Virus record (IMG/VR): IMGVR_UViG_3300046005_001450
Span: 1-58,961 of that record
Length of the DNA: 58,961 nucleotides
Strand: one strand, 5' to 3'
DNA from: a virus
Part shown: one piece after another, positions 49,506 to 58,101 of the stretch
How positions within the stretch are numbered: the stretch's first letter is position 1
Layout of the letters: each line of letters starts with the position of its first letter
Position numbers and translations under genes: made by a program
Notes under the pieces: generated by a model
What the model saw: only the letters and a program-made list of their open reading frames with translations
Told to the model about the DNA's origin: nothing
Database searches by the model: none

Positions 49506-50150
49506 ATGGCAAACGGAATTTATAAAATAACAGAAGACTTTGAAAAAGCTTTAGCCGATTATACCGGAGCAAAATATGTAGTTACTTTAGATAATATGAG
49601 TAATGGATTATTCTTAGCATTATATTATGAAAATTACGTAAAAAAGAGTATAACTTCTCCAACAATAAAAATACCTAATAGAACTTATCCTTCTGTACCG
49701 TGTGAAATTATTCACGCTGGTTTAAAAGTAGAATTTGAACCTGTTAAAGGAAAAACTATAAAAGGAGCATATAATTTAAAAGGAAGTAATGTTTGGGATT
49801 CTGCTTTATCTTTTACAGCAGATATGTACAAATCTAAAACTCATATGTGTGTTTCATTTACAGGGCCTTACAAACATTTTAAATTAAGTAAAGGAGGAGC
49901 TATCTTAACTGATGACTATGAAGCATATCTTTGGTTCAAACGAGCTAGATATAGTGGAAGAAGAGAATGTTCATATCATGATGATAATCTAGATATGTTA
50001 GGATGGAATTTCTACATGATGCCTGAACTAGCTGCTCGAGGAATACTCCTAATGAACCAGTTCTATAACATAGATGGGACTAAAAAACATAATGCTGATT
50101 TAGAATTACCTTATCCGGATCTATCTAAGTTTGAAATTTATACTAAATGA
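49506..50150 (+). CDS. Short DegT-like PLP-dependent protein
   Basis: 214 aa. Resembles the large domain of DegT/DnrJ/EryC1 sugar aminotransferases: an N-terminal helix with LADYTGAKYVVTLDNMSNGL, IKIPNRTYPSVPCEIIHAGL, and SFTGPYKHFKLSKGGAILT, where Lys123 stands at the PLP-lysine position. Full family members have ~370 aa, so this lacks the usual C-terminal domain. It may be a minimal enzyme or a remnant acting with the 387-aa relative at 53052. Overlaps the acyltransferase gene by 4 bases. Confidence 0.65.
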   Translation: MANGIYKITEDFEKALADYTGAKYVVTLDNMSNGLFLALYYENYVKKSITSPTIKIPNRTYPSVPCEIIHAGLKVEFEPVKGKTIKGAYNLKGSNVWDSALSFTADMYKSKTHMCVSFTGPYKHFKLSKGGAILTDDYEAYLWFKRARYSGRRECSYHDDNLDMLGWNFYMMPELAARGILLMNQFYNIDGTKKHNADLELPYPDLSKFEIYTK

Positions 50151-50722
50151 AAAAAGCTTTAATAGGATTTGGAGGGCATGCTAGAGAAGTATTAGCTCAA
50201 ATAGGAGAGAATCTTATATGTTTTGTAGATGATGATTATATAATAGAAGGTACTCAACCTCTTTCTTCTTTTGACCCAACAGAATATGAAGTAATAATAG
50301 CAGTTGGGTCTTCTAAAGATAGATATGACATTGTTCAAAAACTTCCAAAACAAACAAAATACTTTACCTTTATACATCCTACAGCTCTTGTACTGGATAA
50401 TGTTGAAATAGGAGAAGGTAGTTTTATAGGAGCTTATTCAATCCTTACTACTAACATTAAAATAGGCAAACATGCTTTACTAAATAGGAGTAGTCAGATA
50501 GGACATGACTGTATAGTAGGAGATTATTTTAGTGCAATGCCTGGAGCTATTATATCCGGTAATGTAAGAATATATGATTGTGTGTATATGGGAACAAATG
50601 CTTCAATTAAAGAAAAAATAACAATACATAGTTTCACTACAATTGGATCTAATGCTGCTGTAGTAAAACACATTGAAGAACCAGGAACATACACAGGAAC
50701 ACCAGCTAAAAAAATAAAATGA
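50147..50722 (+). CDS. Sugar O/N-acyltransferase (PglD/NeuD-like)
   Basis: 191 aa. The N-terminal Rossmann-like part KKALIGFGGHAREVLAQIGE is typical of the NeuD/PglD family, and residues ~80-190 show hexapeptide repeats (VEIGEGSFIGA, IKIGKHALLN, GNVRIYDCVYMG, EKITIHSFTTIG) that build a left-handed beta-helix. It acylates a sugar nucleotide, often at an amino group made by a DegT-type aminotransferase, here encoded just upstream. The C-terminal GTPAKKIK is standard. Confidence 0.87.
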   Translation: MKKALIGFGGHAREVLAQIGENLICFVDDDYIIEGTQPLSSFDPTEYEVIIAVGSSKDRYDIVQKLPKQTKYFTFIHPTALVLDNVEIGEGSFIGAYSILTTNIKIGKHALLNRSSQIGHDCIVGDYFSAMPGAIISGNVRIYDCVYMGTNASIKEKITIHSFTTIGSNAAVVKHIEEPGTYTGTPAKKIK

Positions 50723-51396
50723 TACACATAATATATAGACATACAAGCAATGCTAGTGGTATAGGAAAAAACAGACCACATTGGTTTTCCTACGAAAAAA
50801 GTTTAAATAATATTTTATCAACAATTGATGGAATAAATTTTGTTAAATTTCATCTAGTATATGATGGTGAATATAAAGGAAATGATTCTAGAATACACCA
50901 CATAGAAAATTTTCAAGGAGGATCAGATTGGTTATCCTATGTTCATGCTTGGAATTATGCTAAAACATTACTATTAGAAGATAATGATTTAATTTACTTT
51001 GTAGAAAATGATTATGCCTTTATCCCTAATTGGCCTTACAAAGTACAAGAATTATTTAACTTATATGAAGGACTAGACTATATCACACCATATGACCACC
51101 CAGACTTCTATAATCCTAATAATTACCCGGGATTGATGACTTATATGATAGTAACGAAAACTCATCATTGGAAAACTGTCCCTAGTTCAACTGGTAGTAT
51201 TATTATATCTAAAAGAATACTAAATGAAGACTTTGATATACATACTTCTAACCCAAGTGATAGAGGTCGATTTGAATTTTTAAGTGCTACTAAAGGCAGA
51301 AATGTACTAGCACCAATACCAAGCTTAACTACACATTGTGAAGTAGAATGGTTAGCTCCTGTAATTGATTGGGAAACAATTTATAAAAATTATTAA
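50719..51396 (+). CDS. Glycosyltransferase-like protein (225 aa)
   Basis: IHIIYRHTSNASGIGKNRPH at the start, then SWL/WNYAKTLLLEDNDLIYFVENDYAFIPNW, in which ENDY holds the acidic donor-binding site. PSSTGSIIISKRIL and EFLSATKGRNVLAPIPSLTT follow. The layout fits a GT-A enzyme, but similarity is weak and no family name is certain. Overlaps the acyltransferase by 4 bases and ends 1 base before the next glycosyltransferase. Confidence 0.6.
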   Translation: MIHIIYRHTSNASGIGKNRPHWFSYEKSLNNILSTIDGINFVKFHLVYDGEYKGNDSRIHHIENFQGGSDWLSYVHAWNYAKTLLLEDNDLIYFVENDYAFIPNWPYKVQELFNLYEGLDYITPYDHPDFYNPNNYPGLMTYMIVTKTHHWKTVPSSTGSIIISKRILNEDFDIHTSNPSDRGRFEFLSATKGRNVLAPIPSLTTHCEVEWLAPVIDWETIYKNY

Positions 51397-51397
51397 T

Positions 51398-52126
51398 ATG
51401 AAAACATTAGTAGCAATACTTCAATACAACACTTATGAGCTAACAGATAGTTTATACGAAAATTTAAAACCATATGAAAAAGATATCTATGATCTAATAG
51501 TAGTAGATAACGGTTCTAACTCTGATAAAATAAGTAAATATACCACTCACGCCTTAGAACAAAATGTATTTTATGGAGGGGGTGTAAGTGTTATATTAGA
51601 TTTATTTCTTGAATCACCTCAATATGATTCTGTTATAATATTGAACAATGATTTACACTTACATGGTTATGATTATATTAAAACATTACGAGAAGAAATG
51701 TTTAAAGGTGATTTTAAGTTAATTTCCCCTTGCGTATTAGAACCTCATACAGGTGAACAGTCTATTTGGAAAACTATGAGACCTTGGCATACTGGAACTA
51801 CTCGAGAAGTATCGTACATTGATTATCAAGCTCCTATGTTCTCTAGAGAATTAGCTGAAAAAATCCATCCAATTCCTGAACAATTAATCTATGGGTGGGG
51901 TATTGACTTCCTTTCTAGTATAATATGTGAAGAAAATAATTGGAAAATGGGAGTATGTGATAAAACACCTACAATACATCTAATCAGCCAAACTCTTAAA
52001 CTAAATTCAGAATTATCCCAAGTTAGTAATTTAGCTGAAAGAAATATGTTCGAATATTTTGAAAAATCAGGAAAATTTAGTAAATTTATGGAGATCAGAA
52101 ATAAAACTCTTAATTATGAAATCTAA
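51398..52126 (+). CDS. Glycosyltransferase family 2
   Basis: Start ATG 51398 (MKTLVAILQYNTYELTDSLY) is preferred to an ATG at 51365 that lies within the previous gene. 242 aa. IYDLIVVDNGSNSDKISKYT and VFYGGGVSVILDLFLESPQY, SVIILNNDLHLHGYDYI (NND metal motif) and YGWGIDFLSSIICEE are GT2 features. Predicted to be cytosolic. Overlaps the next gene by 11 bases. Confidence 0.78.
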   Translation: MKTLVAILQYNTYELTDSLYENLKPYEKDIYDLIVVDNGSNSDKISKYTTHALEQNVFYGGGVSVILDLFLESPQYDSVIILNNDLHLHGYDYIKTLREEMFKGDFKLISPCVLEPHTGEQSIWKTMRPWHTGTTREVSYIDYQAPMFSRELAEKIHPIPEQLIYGWGIDFLSSIICEENNWKMGVCDKTPTIHLISQTLKLNSELSQVSNLAERNMFEYFEKSGKFSKFMEIRNKTLNYEI

Positions 52127-52985
52127 CACATTAGCAACACTACATATAATGTGGTACGAAAGTCAAATGATTAACGAAACATTAGACTCAATACAACAAG
52201 CAATATCAAACGCAACTCAACCTGTAGATCTGGTACTATGTTTAAATTCCCAAACATATATTGAAAAACCAGACGAAGGATTTATCCCTGAACAAATGTT
52301 TGATATATTTTTAGATCACCCTGTATTAGAAAATGCTAGTATAATAAAAAAAACAGATAGTGAACCTTTCTATAATATAGGGGATTGGGCTCGAGAAGCA
52401 TATAAGAGTGAAGCAAAGTACACAGTATGGTTAGAGAGTGATTGTTTAGTTCCTGAAGATTATTTTTTCTTATTAGAAAATATTAATATAGAACAACCAC
52501 ATCTTGTATCTTTATCAAATAGAAAAATGTGGGACTCTACTTGGGACGAAGTAGAACACCCTATCGTACAGCAAATACCAAGAACAGGACCTCCTGAAGA
52601 ACCTCAGAGAAATACACCTGAACCATTTGGAGTAGGGCATTACATAAATCAAGAAGACCTAAATAAATTTAATCAGCAATACGAACCTGTTCTAGTTAAA
52701 TTATCTCAACCTAAAGTGGATGGAGCACTAGCTGCTGTATCTAGTGACTTTCCTTACCCTTTTATAGTAGAAGGTGTTCATTTAGGTGGTCATGATTACT
52801 ATATGGAGTTGTTTATGAAAAAGAATAATATTTCTCAATACCATATTCCTACTAGACTAAAAGGACACAATTGTACACATCCTAAAAAAAGATTAGGAAC
52901 TAGTACTGCTAGAGGAGGTGTAGTATATAAAAAATACGAAAAGCAATGTAATGAGCTTATTCATAAACTAGTAACTACTGCCTAG
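52116..52985 (+). CDS. Glycosyltransferase-like protein (289 aa)
   Basis: ATG 52116 (MKSNTLATLHIMWYESQMIN) is the natural start, near the end of the previous gene. The first half looks GT-A-like: LVLCLNSQTYIEKP, YNIGDWAREAYKSEAKY and TVWLESDCLVPEDYF with ESD in the donor site. GHNCTHPKKR near the end adds Cys/His residues. Donor and acceptor unknown. A class I promoter follows it. Confidence 0.65.
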   Translation: MKSNTLATLHIMWYESQMINETLDSIQQAISNATQPVDLVLCLNSQTYIEKPDEGFIPEQMFDIFLDHPVLENASIIKKTDSEPFYNIGDWAREAYKSEAKYTVWLESDCLVPEDYFFLLENINIEQPHLVSLSNRKMWDSTWDEVEHPIVQQIPRTGPPEEPQRNTPEPFGVGHYINQEDLNKFNQQYEPVLVKLSQPKVDGALAAVSSDFPYPFIVEGVHLGGHDYYMELFMKKNNISQYHIPTRLKGHNCTHPKKRLGTSTARGGVVYKKYEKQCNELIHKLVTTA

Positions 52986-53002
52986 TATACTGCTATATAA
53001 AA

Positions 53003-53034
53003 TTTGGATAATTAAAAAATAATCATTATATTTA
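53003..53034 (+). promoter_or_regulatory. Class I promoter for the deoxysugar operon
   Basis: TTTGGAT at 53003-53009 and TATATTTA at 53027-53034, with 20 bases between TTTG and the -7 box. Nearly identical over 32 bases to the clamp promoter at 39479-39510. The next ATG is 17 bases downstream. Confidence 0.75.
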
Positions 53035-53051
53035 AAAATAAAATAAAATAA

Positions 53052-54215
53052 ATGAAAAAAATAGAGTTAATTCAAGACACAATAGATAATCAAGATATTG
53101 ATAATTTAGTAGATTGGTTAAAAACATATCCAAGATTAACAAAAGGGGATAGAACAATTGAATTTGAAAATAAGTGGAGTAATTGGTTAGGAACTAAACA
53201 CTCTATCTTTGTTAATTCGGGATCATCTGCAAATCTTTTAATGCTATACACTCTTAGAGTATTGGGAAAAATGAAAAATGATAAAGTATGCGTACCTTCA
53301 CTATGTTGGGCAACTGACCTATCACCTGTCTTACAATTAAATATGACACCTTTACTAATCGATTGTAATCTAGATAACTTATCAGTTGATTTAAATCATT
53401 TAGAAAACATATTTATTGAACAAAATCCTTCTGTTTTACTATTAGTTTCTGTTTTAGGTCTTTCTCCGGATATGGAAAAAATTGTAGAATTATGTAACAA
53501 ATATGATGTAATTCTGCTTGAAGATAATTGTGAGTCTCAAGGAACTAAATATAATGATGTTAAATTAGGTAATTTTGGATTAATGTCTTCATTTTCAACC
53601 TACTTTGGACATACAATGTCTACAATTGAAGGTGGTATTATTTCAACAAACGATGATGAAGTATATTATACATTACTTCAACTTAGAAGTCATGGATGGG
53701 ATAGAGATTTACCTAAAACTCAACAAACAAATCTTAGAGAAGAATGGAAAATATCCGAATTCTCTTCATTATATACATTTTATATTCCTGGTTTTAATTT
53801 AAGAAGTACTGATTTGCAAGCCTATCTTGGATTACTTCAATTAAATAAAGTAGATCAAATGATTAATAATAGAGCTGAGAATTTTCAATATTACAAATCA
53901 AAATTAGAAGGCAAAGTTTGGTTTCCTAAAACTTTTAAAAATGAATTTATTGCAAATTTTGCACTTCCATTTATAGCCAAAACTGCTCAAGATAGAGAAA
54001 ATCTAATCAAAGAATTAACAGATAATAACATTACCTGCAGACCTTTAATTTCAGGATCTATGGGAACACAACCTTTTTATAAAAAATTGTATGGTGAGAA
54101 AATATTACCAAACTGCTCAATTATAGATGAAAGAGGTATCTATGTACCAAATCATGATAAATTAGCTAAGGAAGATATTGATAAAATTTGTAACATTCTT
54201 TTAAAATATAAATAA
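53052..54215 (+). CDS. Histidine-type PLP sugar 3-dehydratase (ColD-like)
   Basis: 387 aa, full-length DegT-fold enzyme. FVNSGSSANLLMLYTLRVLG and VLLLEDNCESQGTKY bind PLP. At the place of the usual PLP-lysine there is His187 in TYFGHTMSTIEGGII. A His at this site marks the 3-dehydratases of 3,6-dideoxysugar synthesis (ColD of the colitose pathway, and the related RfbH/E1 enzymes), which remove a 3-hydroxyl instead of transferring an amine. ColD is about 388 aa with the catalytic His near residue 188. Gmd, two genes downstream, makes the ColD substrate. Confidence 0.82.
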   Translation: MKKIELIQDTIDNQDIDNLVDWLKTYPRLTKGDRTIEFENKWSNWLGTKHSIFVNSGSSANLLMLYTLRVLGKMKNDKVCVPSLCWATDLSPVLQLNMTPLLIDCNLDNLSVDLNHLENIFIEQNPSVLLLVSVLGLSPDMEKIVELCNKYDVILLEDNCESQGTKYNDVKLGNFGLMSSFSTYFGHTMSTIEGGIISTNDDEVYYTLLQLRSHGWDRDLPKTQQTNLREEWKISEFSSLYTFYIPGFNLRSTDLQAYLGLLQLNKVDQMINNRAENFQYYKSKLEGKVWFPKTFKNEFIANFALPFIAKTAQDRENLIKELTDNNITCRPLISGSMGTQPFYKKLYGEKILPNCSIIDERGIYVPNHDKLAKEDIDKICNILLKYK

Positions 54216-54216
54216 T

Positions 54217-55092
54217 ATGATAACATACGCACTATCTACATTCAATACTTTAAATTATTTAAAATTAGCAGTACAATCCGCTAGAGAAAACGGATATTAT
54301 AAAGACGCTTTATTCGTTATACATGCTGAGAATTGCACTGACGGTACTAATGAATGGTTAGAAGAAAATAAAGAACGATATAATTTAGAAATTTATATTG
54401 AAAAAAACGAAATACCAAGAGGTATTGGAGGTGGAATGAATTTCTGCGCTAGTAAAGTTAAAACTAAATATATTGGGTTTTTATCTTCAGATTTTTACAT
54501 GGCTAGAAATTGGGATAAAGAATTGGTAGATATATGCGAAAATAACTCACAAGACAAAATATGGTCATTTAGTTATAGAATAGAACCAGACATATTTAAT
54601 GATCCTAATAGCAGACCAGGAGTAGTAAAAGTTCCAGTTGATGCCTTTGGTGAATTTCATCATAATTTTAATAGTGACTTTTTTACAGAATGGAGTAATG
54701 AATTTGCTGCTTCAAATGATATAATGTTTGATGTTCCTCAAGGAGTAAGTGGAGTTATTAAAAAAGAAGATTGGGATTACATAGGAGGTAATGATGATAG
54801 ATTTGCACCAATGTATTGGGAAGACGCCGATATTTTTATTAGAATGTTAAATGAAGGTTTTAAATTTAAACTTACCAGTAAGTCTGTACTTTATCACTTC
54901 GCTTCTAGAACAAGCCGATTTCCCGATGATAATTTAAACCAAAGACCAGCTCATTTAGCAGCATATGAGCAAAGAAGTTTGCAACGTTTTGTAGAAAAAT
55001 ACGGAAAGTTACCATTACATGGACCTTTAGGTCAATATACGCCTATGCCTATTGCTGATAGTTCACCAAATAGAATAAATCAAAATAATTAA
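54217..55092 (+). CDS. Glycosyltransferase family 2
   Basis: 291 aa. ITYALSTFNTLNYLKLAVQS, then IYIEKNEIPRGIGGGMNFCA and YIGFLSSDFYMARNWDKEL with the SSD donor motif; PMYWEDADIFIRMLNEGFKF is the usual acceptor/catalytic ED region. A complete GT2 enzyme, cytosolic. Placed between the dehydratase and Gmd genes, so it may use the deoxysugar they produce. Confidence 0.83.
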   Translation: MITYALSTFNTLNYLKLAVQSARENGYYKDALFVIHAENCTDGTNEWLEENKERYNLEIYIEKNEIPRGIGGGMNFCASKVKTKYIGFLSSDFYMARNWDKELVDICENNSQDKIWSFSYRIEPDIFNDPNSRPGVVKVPVDAFGEFHHNFNSDFFTEWSNEFAASNDIMFDVPQGVSGVIKKEDWDYIGGNDDRFAPMYWEDADIFIRMLNEGFKFKLTSKSVLYHFASRTSRFPDDNLNQRPAHLAAYEQRSLQRFVEKYGKLPLHGPLGQYTPMPIADSSPNRINQNN

Positions 55093-55093
55093 T

Positions 55094-56059
55094 ATGAAAA
55101 CAGCGTTAATAACAGGAATAAACGGAATGGATGGAAGTCATTTAGCTGACTTTTTACTAGAAAAGGGATATACTGTCTACGGATTAGAAAGACGTAGTTC
55201 TAGTGAAAACCGAACAAATATACTACATATACAAGATAAAATTAAATTTATAAAAGGAGACTTAACAGATCAAAATTCTCTTTTAAGAGCCCTAAAAGAA
55301 GCTAACCCCGATGAAGTATATAATCTGGCTGCTCAATCATTTGTGGGAGAAAGCTGGAACACCCCAGAACAAACTAGTGATGTAACAGGATTAGGAGTGT
55401 TAAGAATGTTAGAAGCCATTCGTGAATATGGCTCGGATAAAATTAAATTTTACCAAGCATCATCCTCAGAAATGTTTGGACGTATGGTTGAAAACCCAGC
55501 AACAGAAAATACACCATTTTACCCTCGTTCGCCTTATGGTGTAGCTAAATTATATGGACATTGGATAACTAAAAATTATAGAGAATCTTATGATATGTTT
55601 ACTTGTTCTGGTATACTATTTAACCATGAATCAGAACGACGTGGTTTAGAATTTGTAACTAGAAAAATAACTAATGGTGTAGCTAAAATTCATTTAGGAT
55701 TAGCAAATCATATTTCATTGGGTAATTTAGATGCAAAACGTGATTGGGGTTATGCTCCTGATTATGTTGAAGCGATGTGGTTAATATTACAACAAGATAC
55801 ACCAGATGATTATGTTATTGCTACTAACTGCACTTATTCTATTAGAGACTTCTTAGATGAAGCATTCATAGCAATCGGAATTGCAGATTGGGAACCATAC
55901 ATTCAAATAGATCCTCAATTTATAAGACCAGCAGAAGTAGATGTGTTAAGAGGAAATGCTACTAAAGCATATAAACAATTAGATTGGTCTCCAAAAACAG
56001 ATTTTAAACAAATGGTACATATAATGGTACAAAACGATATAAAATTATTAAGTAAATAA
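55094..56059 (+). CDS. gmd: GDP-mannose 4,6-dehydratase
   Basis: 321 aa short-chain dehydrogenase. KTALITGINGMDGSHLADFL is the NADP-binding start with the Gmd-type GMDGSHL. YNLAAQSFVGESWN, YQASSSEMFGRMVE (catalytic Ser/Glu) and FYPRSPYGVAKLYGHW (Tyr-x3-Lys) follow, and LDAKRDWGYAPDYVEAMW is diagnostic for Gmd. Produces GDP-4-keto-6-deoxymannose, precursor of fucose, rhamnose, perosamine and colitose. No reductase/epimerase to finish a specific sugar is seen in this window. Confidence 0.93.
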   Translation: MKTALITGINGMDGSHLADFLLEKGYTVYGLERRSSSENRTNILHIQDKIKFIKGDLTDQNSLLRALKEANPDEVYNLAAQSFVGESWNTPEQTSDVTGLGVLRMLEAIREYGSDKIKFYQASSSEMFGRMVENPATENTPFYPRSPYGVAKLYGHWITKNYRESYDMFTCSGILFNHESERRGLEFVTRKITNGVAKIHLGLANHISLGNLDAKRDWGYAPDYVEAMWLILQQDTPDDYVIATNCTYSIRDFLDEAFIAIGIADWEPYIQIDPQFIRPAEVDVLRGNATKAYKQLDWSPKTDFKQMVHIMVQNDIKLLSK

Positions 56060-56060
56060 A

Positions 56061-56630
56061 ATGGCTCATAAAGAACAAATTGATTACGTTAACAAAATAA
56101 AAAATCAATTTCCTCAATTTTTTACCAATAAAAAAGTGTTAGGTATAGGTACCTTTAATGTATGTGGTACTGAAGATGAATATTTTGAAAATTGTGACTA
56201 TCAAGGATTAGATTTAGGACCAGGACCAGGAGTTAATATTGTTTGTCCCGCTCAAGAGTATGATGCTCCTGATAATACATTTGACATAATTATTTCATGT
56301 GAATGTTTTGAACACAATCCATTTTATAAAAAAACCATACAAAATGCTGTTAGAATGTTAAAACCAAATGGTATGTTTCTATTCACTTGTGCTACTACAG
56401 GAAGACCAGTTCATGGAATTAAATCATTAGAAGAAGAAAGTAAAAAGAAATTTACTAATTGGAAAACAATGCCCAATGTAGTTAAAGAAAACTGGGATAA
56501 TGAGTACTATAAAAATTTAACTGAAGAAGATATTAGAGAATGTCTTGATTTTGATAAAGAATTTCTTTTATATAAATTTGAAGTTGAACCTAACCATTGC
56601 GATTTATTTTTCTGGGGAATTAAAAAATAA
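56061..56630 (+). CDS. SAM-dependent methyltransferase
   Basis: 189 aa class I methyltransferase. Motif I is the glycine stretch KVLGIGTFNVCGTEDEY, motif II the acidic YQGLDLGPGPG, and FDIIISCECFEHNPFY with LKPNGMFLFTCATTG the later strands of the fold. Its place between gmd and a glycosyltransferase suggests methylation of the glycan or sugar nucleotide; a DNA or protein substrate cannot be excluded. Confidence 0.8.
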   Translation: MAHKEQIDYVNKIKNQFPQFFTNKKVLGIGTFNVCGTEDEYFENCDYQGLDLGPGPGVNIVCPAQEYDAPDNTFDIIISCECFEHNPFYKKTIQNAVRMLKPNGMFLFTCATTGRPVHGIKSLEEESKKKFTNWKTMPNVVKENWDNEYYKNLTEEDIRECLDFDKEFLLYKFEVEPNHCDLFFWGIKK

Positions 56631-56633
56631 TTT

Positions 56634-57674
56634 ATGATATCACTAATAATACCTGCTACAACATCTAATTCGAATTATAATACTAATATAGTTCGTAATA
56701 TTAGAGATTTATATCCAAATGAGAATGAAGTTGAAATTATCCTAGAAATAAATGACGAAGTTAGTTTAGGTATCAATTACAACAATGCCGTTGCTCGCGC
56801 TAATGGTGAGAAAATAATATTATTACATAATGATATGGTTCTACCTAAAGGTTTTATAGAAACCATGGATAAACATATAAGTAAACGCGTAATAACGACG
56901 TATACTCGCATAGAACCTCCTATTTATATGGACACATATCCTGGTAAGATTATTAAAGATTGTGGCTCGGATTTAGGTACATTTGATGAAAGATTATTTA
57001 GTCAACTTCAATTTGAAGAAAGTCTAGTAGATGGTGGTTCACAATTATTCTTTGGGTGTATGAAAGAAGATTACATTGGAATAGATGGATATACATTTAC
57101 TAAATTTTGTGAGGATGATGATTTACATTTAAGATACAAATTAGCAGGTTTTGAACATAAAGTATCATCAGCACATGTGTATCATTTTGTAAGCAAAACA
57201 TCTCGTGTGGGTGACTACCAGAGTATTGAAATGAAATCAAATAAAAATTTTATACGTAAATGGGGGTCTAGAACTCCTAGTGTAAAATATAACATTGCTT
57301 ATATTGTTCATAATTGCCAATTACAGGCTTTAGAAACATTAGAATTATTTTGTGATAGAATATATGTTAATGAGAAATTTGAAATTGGTAGAATGTGGGA
57401 TTATGTTGAATTAGAACAAGAAAATACGTCGTTTGATTTATCTAAACGAGTATTAACTATAAAAAATAATGATCCAATATTAGAAAATGATATTGTAGTT
57501 GAGTTTGATCTTTTAAAATTTAATCCTGAATCTTTTAATATTTTACAACAGTTGCCTAACATAATTAAAGAAAGTGGTGAGATTGGTACATTTGAATTAG
57601 ATATATTTACAATTACTATTAATTCAATGACTGAATACCAAAATGATCTAATATTTATATCAAAACAACAATAA
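56634..57674 (+). CDS. Glycosyltransferase family 2 with C-terminal extension
   Basis: 346 aa. ISLIIPATTSNSNYNTNIVR opens it; GINYNNAVARANGEKIILLHNDMVLPKGF holds the HND donor site; FTKFCEDDDLHLRYKLAGFE is the acceptor-side EDDD motif. Residues ~225-346 are an additional beta-rich domain of unknown use. Final enzyme of the glycosylation block; its stop overlaps the next start by 1 base. Confidence 0.8.
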   Translation: MISLIIPATTSNSNYNTNIVRNIRDLYPNENEVEIILEINDEVSLGINYNNAVARANGEKIILLHNDMVLPKGFIETMDKHISKRVITTYTRIEPPIYMDTYPGKIIKDCGSDLGTFDERLFSQLQFEESLVDGGSQLFFGCMKEDYIGIDGYTFTKFCEDDDLHLRYKLAGFEHKVSSAHVYHFVSKTSRVGDYQSIEMKSNKNFIRKWGSRTPSVKYNIAYIVHNCQLQALETLELFCDRIYVNEKFEIGRMWDYVELEQENTSFDLSKRVLTIKNNDPILENDIVVEFDLLKFNPESFNILQQLPNIIKESGEIGTFELDIFTITINSMTEYQNDLIFISKQQ

Positions 57675-58084
57675 TGAAAGAAATTAGTATATTAGAAGAA
57701 TTACAATTATTCTTAGAAGCAGAAGGTGAAGCAGATATTACAGCAGCCGATGCCGCTATAGAGTCAGATATGGAAAATCCTAGAACACCTAAATTAAGAT
57801 TAGATGTAAACCCAAACCCAACTAAAAAAGGTATTAAAGTACAATTTATATTACCTAAAGGATATTCTACAAATCAAAAAGAAGATTTAACTCAAAAGTT
57901 AAAAACCAAATTAAATGCAGGACTAGCTCCTCATATGTTAAGTGTAGATGTTGATTTAGATGTACCTTACGAAAATGTAATTGGATTTTTAATTAGATTA
58001 AGTAATATCAAAATGTTAGTTAAATCTGCTCTAGAAGGAGGAACAACATCTCCAAATTCAGGAGAAAATGTACCTCAAATATAA
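57674..58084 (+). CDS. Unknown protein (136 aa)
   Basis: Acidic N-terminal helix (EELQLFLEAEGEADITAADA) followed by a compact alpha/beta region with GIKVQFILPKGYSTNQKEDL and PHMLSVDVDLDVPYENVIGF. Coupled by a 1-base overlap to the last glycosyltransferase, yet its content is unlike the sugar genes. A virion or assembly protein is possible since the block probably leads into packaging genes. I do not recognise it. Confidence 0.6.
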   Translation: MKEISILEELQLFLEAEGEADITAADAAIESDMENPRTPKLRLDVNPNPTKKGIKVQFILPKGYSTNQKEDLTQKLKTKLNAGLAPHMLSVDVDLDVPYENVIGFLIRLSNIKMLVKSALEGGTTSPNSGENVPQI

Positions 58085-58101
58085 ATTTTAATAAATTAGT
58101 T

